Assembly (NCBI GenBank): GCA_903883985.1
Contig: CAISDD010000448.1
Location: forward strand, 1-6,023
Origin: an uncultured Pseudomonadota bacterium
GTDB taxonomy: Bacteria > Pseudomonadota > Gammaproteobacteria > Burkholderiales > Thiobacillaceae
Reading direction: 5' to 3'
DNA: 6,023 nt
Below, piece by piece: positions 1 through 5,151 of the stretch (positions within the stretch are counted from its first letter, which is position 1; every line of letters begins with the position of its first letter). The translations under genes were made by a program, and so were the position numbers. The notes under the pieces were generated by a model that searched no databases, was not told where the DNA came from, and worked only from the letters and a program-made list of their open reading frames with translations.

Positions 1-257
1 GTGCCATAGATCGCGATCAGGGCGCCGAATTTCCCATCCGGGACGCTCCACACATTGCTCCAGAAGAAGGCCAGGCCGAAGTGTCTCAGCGCGGGCCAGG
101 CCTCGATCACGAGCGAAATCAGTATCCCCGCGAGTGCTGCCAGAACGAGGAAAGCGAACGCCAGGGTGACCTGATGGAAGATCGCATCCTGGATCTTGAA
201 GGTGCCGATCCTCGCGGCATGCAGATCCTCAGGGTCAGTTTGTGCTGGGCGTTGCAT
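1..257 (-). CDS. pstC: Phosphate ABC transporter permease PstC (N-terminal part, cut by window edge)
   Basis: PstC is one of the two inner-membrane permease subunits of the high-affinity PstSCAB phosphate importer, working with PstA, the ATPase PstB and the binding protein PstS. Only the first 85 codons are present; the gene continues beyond base 1. A hydrophilic N-terminus of about 28 residues is followed by a hydrophobic membrane segment (about residues 30-52). A periplasmic stretch then contains EAWPALRHFG, FFWSNVW and, near the edge, KFGALIAIYG, which matches the conserved PstC block before the second membrane helix. The chosen ATG at 257 has GAGGAA at 266-271, 8 bases upstream. An in-frame ATG at 284 would add nine residues but lies inside a hairpin and lacks a good ribosome site. 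The gene follows pstS by 116 bases on the same strand, which strongly supports the call. Identification rests on the recognisable sequence plus this context. Confidence 0.9.
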   Translation of the reverse strand, partial: MQRPAQTDPEDLHAARIGTFKIQDAIFHQVTLAFAFLVLAALAGILISLVIEAWPALRHFGLAFFWSNVWSVPDGKFGALIAIYG

Positions 258-265
258 AGTCTCGG

Positions 266-271
266 TTCCTC
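266..271 (-). promoter_or_regulatory. Ribosome binding site of pstC
   Basis: On the minus strand GAGGAA lies 8 bases before the ATG at 257. It decides between this start and the in-frame ATG at 284, which has only a poor purine run in front of it. Confidence 0.6.
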
Positions 272-283
272 GATTTGGCGGCA

Positions 284-327
284 TTCTTCGCAAGCGTTCT
301 CCTCCACTCGAGAAGGCTTGCGAAGAA
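284..327 (-). promoter_or_regulatory. Long stem-loop between pstS and pstC
   Basis: Bases 284-301 pair with 310-327: 18 positions with one mismatch (296/315) around an 8-base loop (302-309). The outer 12 pairs (TTCTTCGCAAGC with GCTTGCGAAGAA) are perfect. In a pstS-pstC transcript the structure would sit just upstream of the pstC ribosome site. By analogy with hairpins after other binding-protein genes in ABC operons, it may stabilise pstS mRNA ends or reduce pstC expression. That role is inferred; the pairing is seen directly. No T-run follows it, so it is not a canonical terminator by itself. Confidence 0.7.
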
Positions 328-350
328 AACGGGCGCGGCTCCAGGCGCCC
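323..350 (-). terminator. Terminator-like hairpin after pstS
   Basis: Read on the minus strand, GGGCGC (350-345) can pair with GCGCCC (336-331) around an 8-base loop, and is followed by GTTTTCTT (330-323). A GC-rich stem plus T-rich tail is the form of an intrinsic terminator, but the tail is short and interrupted, so partial termination is more likely than complete. It starts 23 bases after the pstS stop codon. Its T-rich tail overlaps the start of the longer stem-loop at 284-327, so the two structures could compete for those bases. Confidence 0.45.
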
Positions 351-373
351 CGTTCAGGTCCGATCCCGCAGGA

Positions 374-1387
374 TCAGCGCAGGTTCTTCATCTCGGCTTC
401 CACCATCTTCACGACATTGGCCGGCAGGGCTACGAAACCAAGCTCTTCCGCCATCTTCTGGCCGTGGCTCAAGGACCAGGTGAAGAACGCATCGACGGCC
501 TTCTGCTTGGCGGCGTCACCCTTTTCGTAACCCAGGACGAAGGTGGCGCTGACCATGGGCCAGCTAGTCTTGCCGGGCTGATCCAGCATGTCGGGCGCCA
601 TGCCGCGCACCTTGAAATTGGCGTTGGCGGCGGCCGCAGCCATCGCTTCCTGAGTCGGCAGGACGAAATGGCCGGCCTTGTTCTTCATGGCGGCGAACTC
701 CAGATGGTTGGCCAGGGCGTCGGCGTAATCCACGTAACCCACCGCGCCAGAGATTTTCTGGACGTTGGCAGCCACCCCCGGGTTGCCCTTGCCGCCCATG
801 CTGTTGGCTGGCCAGTTCACCACTTTCTCGGCGCCTACGTCACGCTTGAAGGCTACGGACTGCTTCGCCAGGTAATTGCTGAACACGTAGGTGGTGCCGG
901 AACCGTCGGAGCGATGCACGATGGTGATGGCCAAGTCTGGCAGTTTGACGCCGGGATTCAGCGCGGCGATGCGGGCATCGTTCCACTTGGCGACGGCGCC
1001 GCGAAAGATGTCGGCCGTGGTCGCGCCATCGAGTTTCAGCTTGCCCGATTCGACGCCGGGCAGGTTGTAGACGACGGTGACGCCACCGATCACAGCGGGG
1101 AACTGCACCAGATTGGCCTGATCCAGATCGGCCACGGTCAGGGGCGCATCGGTGCCGGCGAAGTCGACGGTCTTGGCCTTGATCTGCTTGATGCCGCCGC
1201 CGGAGCCTATGCCCTGGTAGTTCACGGTGTTCCCTGTCGCCCCCTTGTAGGCTTCGGCCCACTTGGTATAGACTGCGTAAGGGAAAGTAGCACCTGCGCC
1301 GGTGATGTCCGTGGCCAGGGCGGAAAGACTCAGGGACATGGCGGCGGCCAGCGTGGCCATCTGCAACAGGGTGGTCGTGGATTTCAT
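374..1387 (-). CDS. pstS: Periplasmic phosphate-binding protein PstS
   Basis: PstS captures inorganic phosphate in the periplasm and delivers it to the PstCA permease. The 337-residue precursor has a Sec signal peptide: Lys2, a hydrophobic core, and a cleavage-type ALA-TD site after residue 25. The mature part starts with the family's TGAGATFP block. Known phosphate ligands of E. coli PstS are all in place: Thr34 and Phe35, Ser62 (in GIGSGGG), Asp80 (in GTDAPL), Arg159, Asp161, and Ser163-Gly164-Thr165 (in HRSDGSGTT). They sit at a constant offset of 24 from E. coli mature numbering. Other family blocks include VNYQGIGS, QFPAVIGGV and KWPANSMGGKGN-like NWPANSMGGKGN. There is no lipobox cysteine, so it is a soluble periplasmic protein. 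Length is normal for the family. The ATG at 1387 is preceded by GGAGAG (1393-1398). A PhoB-type array upstream predicts induction by phosphate starvation. Confidence 0.97.
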   Translation of the reverse strand: MKSTTTLLQMATLAAAMSLSLSALATDITGAGATFPYAVYTKWAEAYKGATGNTVNYQGIGSGGGIKQIKAKTVDFAGTDAPLTVADLDQANLVQFPAVIGGVTVVYNLPGVESGKLKLDGATTADIFRGAVAKWNDARIAALNPGVKLPDLAITIVHRSDGSGTTYVFSNYLAKQSVAFKRDVGAEKVVNWPANSMGGKGNPGVAANVQKISGAVGYVDYADALANHLEFAAMKNKAGHFVLPTQEAMAAAAANANFKVRGMAPDMLDQPGKTSWPMVSATFVLGYEKGDAAKQKAVDAFFTWSLSHGQKMAEELGFVALPANVVKMVEAEMKNLR

Positions 1388-1409
1388 CGGTGCTCTCCAG
1401 GGGGATACG

Positions 1410-1433
1410 GCTTTCGTTGGTAACAGCGAAAGC
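1410..1433 (-). promoter_or_regulatory. Inverted repeat in the presumed pstS leader
   Basis: GCTTTCG (1410-1416) and CGAAAGC (1427-1433) are a perfect 7-bp inverted repeat around a 10-base centre. In the pstS-sense RNA two further pairs can form inside, leaving a TTAC loop. It lies between the candidate PhoB array and the pstS ribosome site, 11 bases upstream of GGAGAG. It could be an mRNA leader hairpin or a protein-binding dyad; nothing in the sequence decides which. Confidence 0.5.
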
Positions 1434-1435
1434 TT

Positions 1436-1475
1436 ATGCGGGAATTATTACAGGCTCATTACTGGATCGTGACTT
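1436..1475 (-). promoter_or_regulatory. Candidate PhoB-binding (Pho box) array of pstS
   Basis: The Pho box consensus is two CTGTCAT-like 7-mers separated by 4 bp (11-bp period). On the minus strand four consecutive 7-mers fit this period: AAGTCAC (1475-1469, 4/7), CAGTAAT (1464-1458, 5/7), CTGTAAT (1453-1447, 6/7) and CCCGCAT (1442-1436, 4/7), each separated by exactly 4 bp. The middle pair is the best core box. CATAAG (1438-1433), 8 bases downstream of that core, is a weak -10-like hexamer (4/6) and could serve a PhoB-activated promoter lacking a -35 element. The array is 49 bases from the pstS start. Position, orientation and target gene all fit; binding itself is inferred. Confidence 0.65.
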
Positions 1476-1510
1476 CCGCATCGGTTTAGCTTATTTGGAC
1501 GAGGCGGTTG

Positions 1511-1528
1511 TGGCGCGCCCGCGCGACA
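1511..1528. other. Short GC-rich hairpin after glmM
   Basis: TGGCGCG (1511-1517) can pair with CGCGACA-type bases 1522-1528 with one mismatch (1513/1526) and a 4-base loop. It sits 7 bases past the glmM stop codon. No T-run follows in the glmM direction, so it is at best a weak or Rho-assisted 3' end, and read-through from glmM into pstS stays possible. Confidence 0.3.
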
Positions 1529-1534
1529 GGATCG

Positions 1535-2896
1535 CTACGCCCCCGCCGCGTGCTTCACCGCCTCGGCGATGTGTTCTGCTGTGCGCCTCACCTGGGCTTC
1601 GTCCCGGCCTTCCACCATCACCCGGATCAAGGGCTCGGTGCCGGATGCGCGCAGAACAACACGGCCCGACTCGCCCAACTCCGCTTCCACCTCAGCCACC
1701 GCCTGCGCCACCCCGGCATCCCCATCCGTCTTGAATCCGCGGGCCACACGCACGTTGAGCAGGATTTGCGGGTAGGTCGGGCAATCGCGAGTGTAGTCGC
1801 AGAGGGATTGGCCGGAGCCGCGCAAAGCCGCCAACACCTGCAAGGCGGAGACGATGCCGTCGCCCGTGGTGTGCTTGTCCAGGCAGAGGATGTGACCGGA
1901 GGACTCGCCGCCCAGCAGCCAGCCATGCTGCTGCATCAATTCCAGCACATAGCGGTCGCCCACGTTGGCGCGACGAAAATCGCATCCCAGCGCCTTCAGC
2001 GCCAGTTCGGTGCCAAGATTCGTCATCAAGGTTCCCACCACGCCGCCGTGAAGCAAACCGGTCTCCTTGCGATAGCGGGCGATGGCATACATCAGCTTGT
2101 CGCCGTCCATGATGTGGCCGCCGGCATCGCTCATCATCAGGCGGTCACCATCGCCGTCCAGTGCCACGCCGACATCGGCGCGGTGCTGGCGGACCGCTCG
2201 CGCCAGGCTATCGGTGTGGGTGGCGCCGCATTCCTTGTTGATATTCATGCCGTTGGGCTCGCAGGCCACGGCGATGACATCCGCACCCAACTCGTGGAAC
2301 ACATGAGGAGCGATGTGATAACCGGCGCCATTGGCGCAATCCACCACGATCCGCATGCCACGCAGGTCCATGTCCGTGGGGAAAGTGCTCTTGCAGAACT
2401 CGATATAGCGGCCGGCGGCGTCGTCGACGCGCTTAACCCGGCCCAGTTGTTTCGAGGCGGCGGTCTTCATAGGCTGCTCCAGCGCCGCCTCGATCGCGAG
2501 CTCCACTTCGTCGGGCAGCTTGGTGCCGCGAGCGGAGAAGAACTTGATGCCGTTGTCTTCATACGGGTTGTGCGAGGCGGAGATCACCACGCCCGCTTGC
2601 AAGCGCAACGCGCGGGTGAGGTAAGCGACCCCCGGAGTGGGCATCGGCCCGGTCAGGCGCACATCGACGCCCGCCGCCGTGAGGCCGGCTTGCATGGCAG
2701 ACTCCAGCATATAACCGGAAATCCGGGTGTCCTTGCCGATCAACACGGCGGGGCGCTCGCCATGCATGGCCTCCACTTCCGCCGCTGCCAGGACACGGCC
2801 CGCAGCATAGCCCAGGCGCATCGCGAAATCCGGGGTGATGGGCTCCTCGCCCACCTTGCCGCGCACGCCGTCGGTACCGAAATATTTCCTGCTCAT
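1535..2896 (-). CDS. glmM: Phosphoglucosamine mutase GlmM
   Basis: GlmM interconverts glucosamine-6-phosphate and glucosamine-1-phosphate in the cytoplasm, the step before GlmU makes UDP-GlcNAc for peptidoglycan and lipopolysaccharide. The 453-residue protein is close to the usual 445 or so and shows all four domains of the alpha-D-phosphohexomutase family in order. The N-terminus is RKYFGTDGVRG (3-13). The phosphoserine loop ISASHNPYEDNG has catalytic Ser108. The magnesium loop DGDGDR has Asp247, Asp249 and Asp251. The sugar-binding GGESSGH has Glu331-Ser332-Ser333, and the phosphate-binding RASGTEP lies at 416-422. The GESSG form and the FGTDGVRG start favour GlmM over phosphoglucomutase or phosphomannomutase. 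The ATG at 2896 follows AGGAG with about 7 bases between. In many beta- and gammaproteobacteria folP or ftsH lies upstream; here a decayed GGDEF remnant does instead. pstS follows 147 bases downstream on the same strand. Confidence 0.97.
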   Translation of the reverse strand: MSRKYFGTDGVRGKVGEEPITPDFAMRLGYAAGRVLAAAEVEAMHGERPAVLIGKDTRISGYMLESAMQAGLTAAGVDVRLTGPMPTPGVAYLTRALRLQAGVVISASHNPYEDNGIKFFSARGTKLPDEVELAIEAALEQPMKTAASKQLGRVKRVDDAAGRYIEFCKSTFPTDMDLRGMRIVVDCANGAGYHIAPHVFHELGADVIAVACEPNGMNINKECGATHTDSLARAVRQHRADVGVALDGDGDRLMMSDAGGHIMDGDKLMYAIARYRKETGLLHGGVVGTLMTNLGTELALKALGCDFRRANVGDRYVLELMQQHGWLLGGESSGHILCLDKHTTGDGIVSALQVLAALRGSGQSLCDYTRDCPTYPQILLNVRVARGFKTDGDAGVAQAVAEVEAELGESGRVVLRASGTEPLIRVMVEGRDEAQVRRTAEHIAEAVKHAAGA

Positions 2897-2914
2897 TCCT
2901 TGTCTCCTGAGTGG

Positions 2915-3029
2915 TCACTTGCCGCCGCCGGCCTTGGTGTCATAAAGCGCCTTGTCGGCGCATTGCAGCATGCTTTCCATGTCTTCGCCACTTTCGGTGA
3001 AACAATGGCAGTGCCAACCCATAGATCAG
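2915..3029 (-). pseudogene. Decayed C-terminal fragment of a GGDEF (diguanylate cyclase) domain
   Basis: On the minus strand an open stretch of 36 codons (3025-2918) ends at a TGA (2917-2915), 18 bases before the glmM ATG. Its end, MLQCADKALYDTKAGGGK, closely resembles the last helix of GGDEF domains (consensus like LL.ADxALYxAKxxGRN). Just upstream, the neighbouring frame reads GLALPLFH (3020-2997), like the SIGxAL strand that precedes this helix in GGDEF proteins. A frameshift therefore appears to separate the two parts, and a TGA (3028-3026) closes the frame further up. The GGDEF signature motif and the rest of the domain are absent upstream. This looks like the leftover 3' end of a lost diguanylate cyclase gene. 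A coincidental reading is possible because the match is short. Confidence 0.55.
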
Positions 3030-3190
3030 GTGACCGGTGAGCGGCATAGGTATGGGAGTCGTTGCTGGAATCGGGGAATATCCTGGGGATAGTCGGTGCG
3101 GCGAGCAGAAAGGATATCGGTAAGTGCAGCGACTCGCTTAATCCCTAAATAGTGTCGCGTAACTTGCCTTCATTAAGCTGCCGGCGCTGG
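3030..3190. other. Non-coding stretch with no recognised feature
   Basis: This stretch between the GGDEF remnant and the repeats has a lower GC content than the flanking genes in places, for example around 3138-3178. Short open stretches exist on both strands (minus strand from about 3170 down to the TGA at 3028-3026; plus strand about 3041-3146), but none has a good start with ribosome site or a protein motif I recognise. The promoter of glmM presumably lies here or in the remnant, but I could not place convincing -35 and -10 boxes. Confidence 0.4.
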
Positions 3191-3227
3191 CCCTCATCCC
3201 CAGCCCTTCCCCCGGAGGGGGATGGGG
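3191..3227. repeat. Hairpin-forming C-rich/G-rich extragenic repeat, copy 1
   Basis: The sequence starts CCCTCATCCCCAGCCC and ends in a G-rich arm. TCCCCC (3208-3213) pairs with GGGGGA (3217-3222) over a GGA loop. After one mismatch, CCC (3204-3206) pairs with GGG (3224-3226). It has the look of the CCCTCA-CCC-AACCC families of dispersed extragenic repeats found in many proteobacteria. The family assignment is from memory of the pattern. Confidence 0.65.
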
Positions 3228-3253
3228 TCATTCCGCTGTCACTTTTACCCCAT

Positions 3254-3286
3254 CCTCACCCTAACCCTCCCCTTGAAGGGGAGGGG
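3254..3286. repeat. Hairpin-forming C-rich/G-rich extragenic repeat, copy 2
   Basis: This second copy lies in the same orientation about 61 bases after the first: CCTCACCCTAACCC followed by the G-rich arm. CCCTCCCCT (3265-3273) pairs perfectly with AGGGGAGGG (3277-3285) over a 3-base loop. The two copies share layout but not exact sequence, so they are diverged members of one family rather than a recent duplication. No T-run follows directly, so terminator function is uncertain. Confidence 0.65.
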
Positions 3287-3353
3287 ATTGCTGTGGTTGT
3301 TTTGAGACGATCACTTCGACCTGAGCAGTTGCGATGCGTTACCATCTGCCGCC

Positions 3354-4379
3354 ATGTCTGACCCTGCACTTCCCCTGGCCATCACCGCTGGCGAGCCCGC
3401 CGGCATCGGCCCCGACCTTTGTGTGCTGCTGGCCGAGACGCCCCCAGCGGACTGCGGCAGGCTGGTGATCGTGGCTGATCGCGAACTTCTGTGCGCGCGC
3501 GCACTGCTGCGCGGCCTGGCCTTCGTCGTACCGGATTACGACGCGGCATCGCGTGCGCCCTTGAGCCTCCTGCACCAGCCTCTGGGCGTACCCGCGCTGC
3601 CCGGCCATCTCGACCGGGGCAATGCCGGCTACGTGCTGGGAACCTTGCGCCGTGCGGTGGCGGGCTGCACCGACGGCGAGTTTGCCGCCATGGTCACCGC
3701 ACCCGTGCACAAGGGCATCCTCAACGAGGCTGGGTTTCCCTTCACCGGACACACCGAGTTTCTCGCCGAACTGACCGACACCGCGCGCGTGGTGATGCTG
3801 CTGGAAGGCGGGGGGCTGCGCGTGGCGCTGGTGACCACGCATCTGCCGCTGAAAAACGTGGCCGCCGCCATCACGCGCGAAGTGCTTGCGCAGACGCTAC
3901 ACATCCTGCATGCCGCGCTGCGCCGCGACTTCGCCGTGGCCCGCCCGCGCATCCTGGTGGCCGGGCTCAACCCGCATGCCGGCGAGGGGGGCCACCTGGG
4001 ACGCGAGGAGATTGAGGTCATCGAACCGGTGCTCGACGAACTGCGCGCCCAAGGCATGAATCTGGTCGGCCCCCTGCCCGCCGACACCTTGTTCCAGCCC
4101 AAGTTACTGCGGCAAGCCGACGCCGTTCTCGCCATGTATCACGACCAGGGGCTGCCGGTGCTGAAATATGCCAGCTTCGGCCGGGGTGTGAACATCACCC
4201 TGGGGCTACCCATCTTGCGCACCTCGGTGGATCACGGCACCGCCCTCGACCTGGCCGGCCAAGGCCAAATCTGCGACGGCAGCCTGCGCGCGGCCCTGGC
4301 CAAGGCCAGGGAAATGGCGAGAAACCGCGCGGCTGGGGCGTTACAACTTGGGCGAAGTCAACAGGAGAGTCCGGAATGA
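3354..4379 (+). CDS. pdxA: 4-hydroxythreonine-4-phosphate dehydrogenase PdxA
   Basis: PdxA oxidises 4-phosphohydroxy-L-threonine with NAD in the DXP-dependent route to pyridoxal phosphate (vitamin B6); the product then condenses with deoxyxylulose phosphate on PdxJ. The 341 residues compare with about 329 in E. coli. Family blocks occur in order: ITAGEPAGIGPD (10-21), VTAPVHKG (114-121), FTGHTEFLAELT (130-141), TTHLPLKNV with His163, GLNPHAGEGG with His208, and AMYHDQGLPVLKY with His263. A C-terminal NITLGLPILRTSVDHGTALD block follows. The three histidines correspond to the divalent-metal ligands of E. coli PdxA. The ATG at 3354 is the only reasonable in-frame start, yet no Shine-Dalgarno sequence precedes it. 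The stop overlaps the rsmA start (ATGA), matching the pdxA-rsmA pairing known from E. coli. No surA gene lies upstream here, unlike in E. coli. Confidence 0.97.
   Translation: MSDPALPLAITAGEPAGIGPDLCVLLAETPPADCGRLVIVADRELLCARALLRGLAFVVPDYDAASRAPLSLLHQPLGVPALPGHLDRGNAGYVLGTLRRAVAGCTDGEFAAMVTAPVHKGILNEAGFPFTGHTEFLAELTDTARVVMLLEGGGLRVALVTTHLPLKNVAAAITREVLAQTLHILHAALRRDFAVARPRILVAGLNPHAGEGGHLGREEIEVIEPVLDELRAQGMNLVGPLPADTLFQPKLLRQADAVLAMYHDQGLPVLKYASFGRGVNITLGLPILRTSVDHGTALDLAGQGQICDGSLRAALAKAREMARNRAAGALQLGRSQQESPE
4363..4379 (+). promoter_or_regulatory. rsmA ribosome site and ATGA overlap with pdxA
   Basis: AGGAGAG (4363-4369) lies inside the end of pdxA, 6 bases before the rsmA ATG at 4376. 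The pdxA stop TGA (4377-4379) shares bases with that ATG, so the two genes overlap by 4 bases, an arrangement typical of translational coupling. Confidence 0.75.
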
Positions 4380-5146
4380 TTCCGCTGCCCCGCGCCAAGA
4401 AGTCGCTAGGCCAGCATTTTCTGGTGGACGGCCATTACATCGCCCGCATCGTCGCGGCGATCCGCCCGGAAGCGGACGACATCATGGTGGAAATCGGTCC
4501 CGGCCCAGGCGCGCTCACCCGGCCGCTACTGGACAAGCTGGCGCATCTGCATGTCGTGGAACTGGACCGAGACATGGTCGCGCGCTTGCGGGAGGAATTC
4601 CCCGATGAACGCCTGACGGTACACCAGGCCGATGCCCTGGATTTCGATTTTGGCCAATTCGGCGACAAGCTGCGGGTGGTCGGCAACCTGCCCTACAACA
4701 TCTCCTCGCCGCTGCTGTTCCACTTGGCCGATTCCGCCCTGAAGATACGCGACCTGTGCTTCATGCTGCAAAAGGAAGTCGTGGACCGCATGGCCGCGGC
4801 ACCCGACACCGCCGATTACGGACGCCTCTCGGTCATGCTGCAGGCGCGCTTTCGCGTGGAAAAATTGTTCGTAGTGCCACCCGGCGCCTTCCGTCCTCCA
4901 CCCAAGGTGGATTCCGCCATCGTCCGCCTCTACCCGCTACCCATGGAAGCCGTGCCCTATACGGATGCCCAGGTATTCGCCGACGTGGTGGCGCGCGCCT
5001 TCGGCCAGCGCCGCAAGACACTGCGCAACACCTTGAAGGGTCTGGTCGACGCCGCCATGTTCGAGGAACTCGATATCGACCCGGTCCGCCGCGGCGAAAC
5101 CCTGTCGGTGCAGGAATTCGCGCGCCTGGCAAGACGCCTGTCGTAG
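4376..5146 (+). CDS. rsmA: 16S rRNA (adenine1518-N6/adenine1519-N6)-dimethyltransferase RsmA (KsgA)
   Basis: RsmA uses S-adenosylmethionine to dimethylate two adjacent adenosines in the 3'-terminal hairpin of 16S rRNA and acts as a late checkpoint of small-subunit assembly; its loss gives kasugamycin resistance. The 256 residues compare with about 273 in E. coli. The N-terminus KKSLGQHFLVD (8-18) is typical. SAM-binding motif I, VEIGPGPGALT, lies at 38-48, the acidic residue of motif II is Glu62, and motif III is around Asp86-Ala87. The catalytic motif IV is NLPYNIS (104-110). Further family marks are LQKEVVDRM, VPPGAFRPPPKVDSAIVRL and the C-terminal RRKTLRNTLKG. All expected residues are present. 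The ribosome site and overlap with pdxA fix the start. hemW begins 5 bases after the stop. The family also contains mitochondrial TFB1M-type and Erm methyltransferases, but length and context make RsmA clear. Confidence 0.97.
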   Translation: MIPLPRAKKSLGQHFLVDGHYIARIVAAIRPEADDIMVEIGPGPGALTRPLLDKLAHLHVVELDRDMVARLREEFPDERLTVHQADALDFDFGQFGDKLRVVGNLPYNISSPLLFHLADSALKIRDLCFMLQKEVVDRMAAAPDTADYGRLSVMLQARFRVEKLFVVPPGAFRPPPKVDSAIVRLYPLPMEAVPYTDAQVFADVVARAFGQRRKTLRNTLKGLVDAAMFEELDIDPVRRGETLSVQEFARLARRLS

Positions 5147-5151
5147 GTGCG

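Noticed and set aside
119..307. 62-codon minus-strand frame over the pstC start
   Set aside because: It overlaps the pstC N-terminus in another frame; the pstC frame carries the membrane segment and conserved blocks.
275..1423. 382-codon open frame on the plus strand
   Set aside because: Antisense to pstS, which has a complete signal peptide and all phosphate ligands. The composition is that of a shadow frame.
1508..3040. 510-codon open frame on the plus strand
   Set aside because: It lies antisense to the whole of glmM, whose motifs are intact. Its translation is a His/Gln/Ala/Gly-rich shadow typical of GC-rich codon bias, with no recognisable domain.
3041..3146. Short plus-strand frame reading WESLLESGNILGIVG
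   Set aside because: It looks protein-like by eye, but it follows a stop, has no start codon with a ribosome site and resembles no family I can name.
3191..3286. CRISPR array
   Set aside because: Only two imperfect copies are present, each internally palindromic and G/C-block in composition, with no further repeats or cas genes.
3152..3361. 69-codon plus-strand frame ahead of pdxA
   Set aside because: It runs through both C-rich repeats, giving Pro-rich low-complexity translation. It has no ribosome site or family resemblance.
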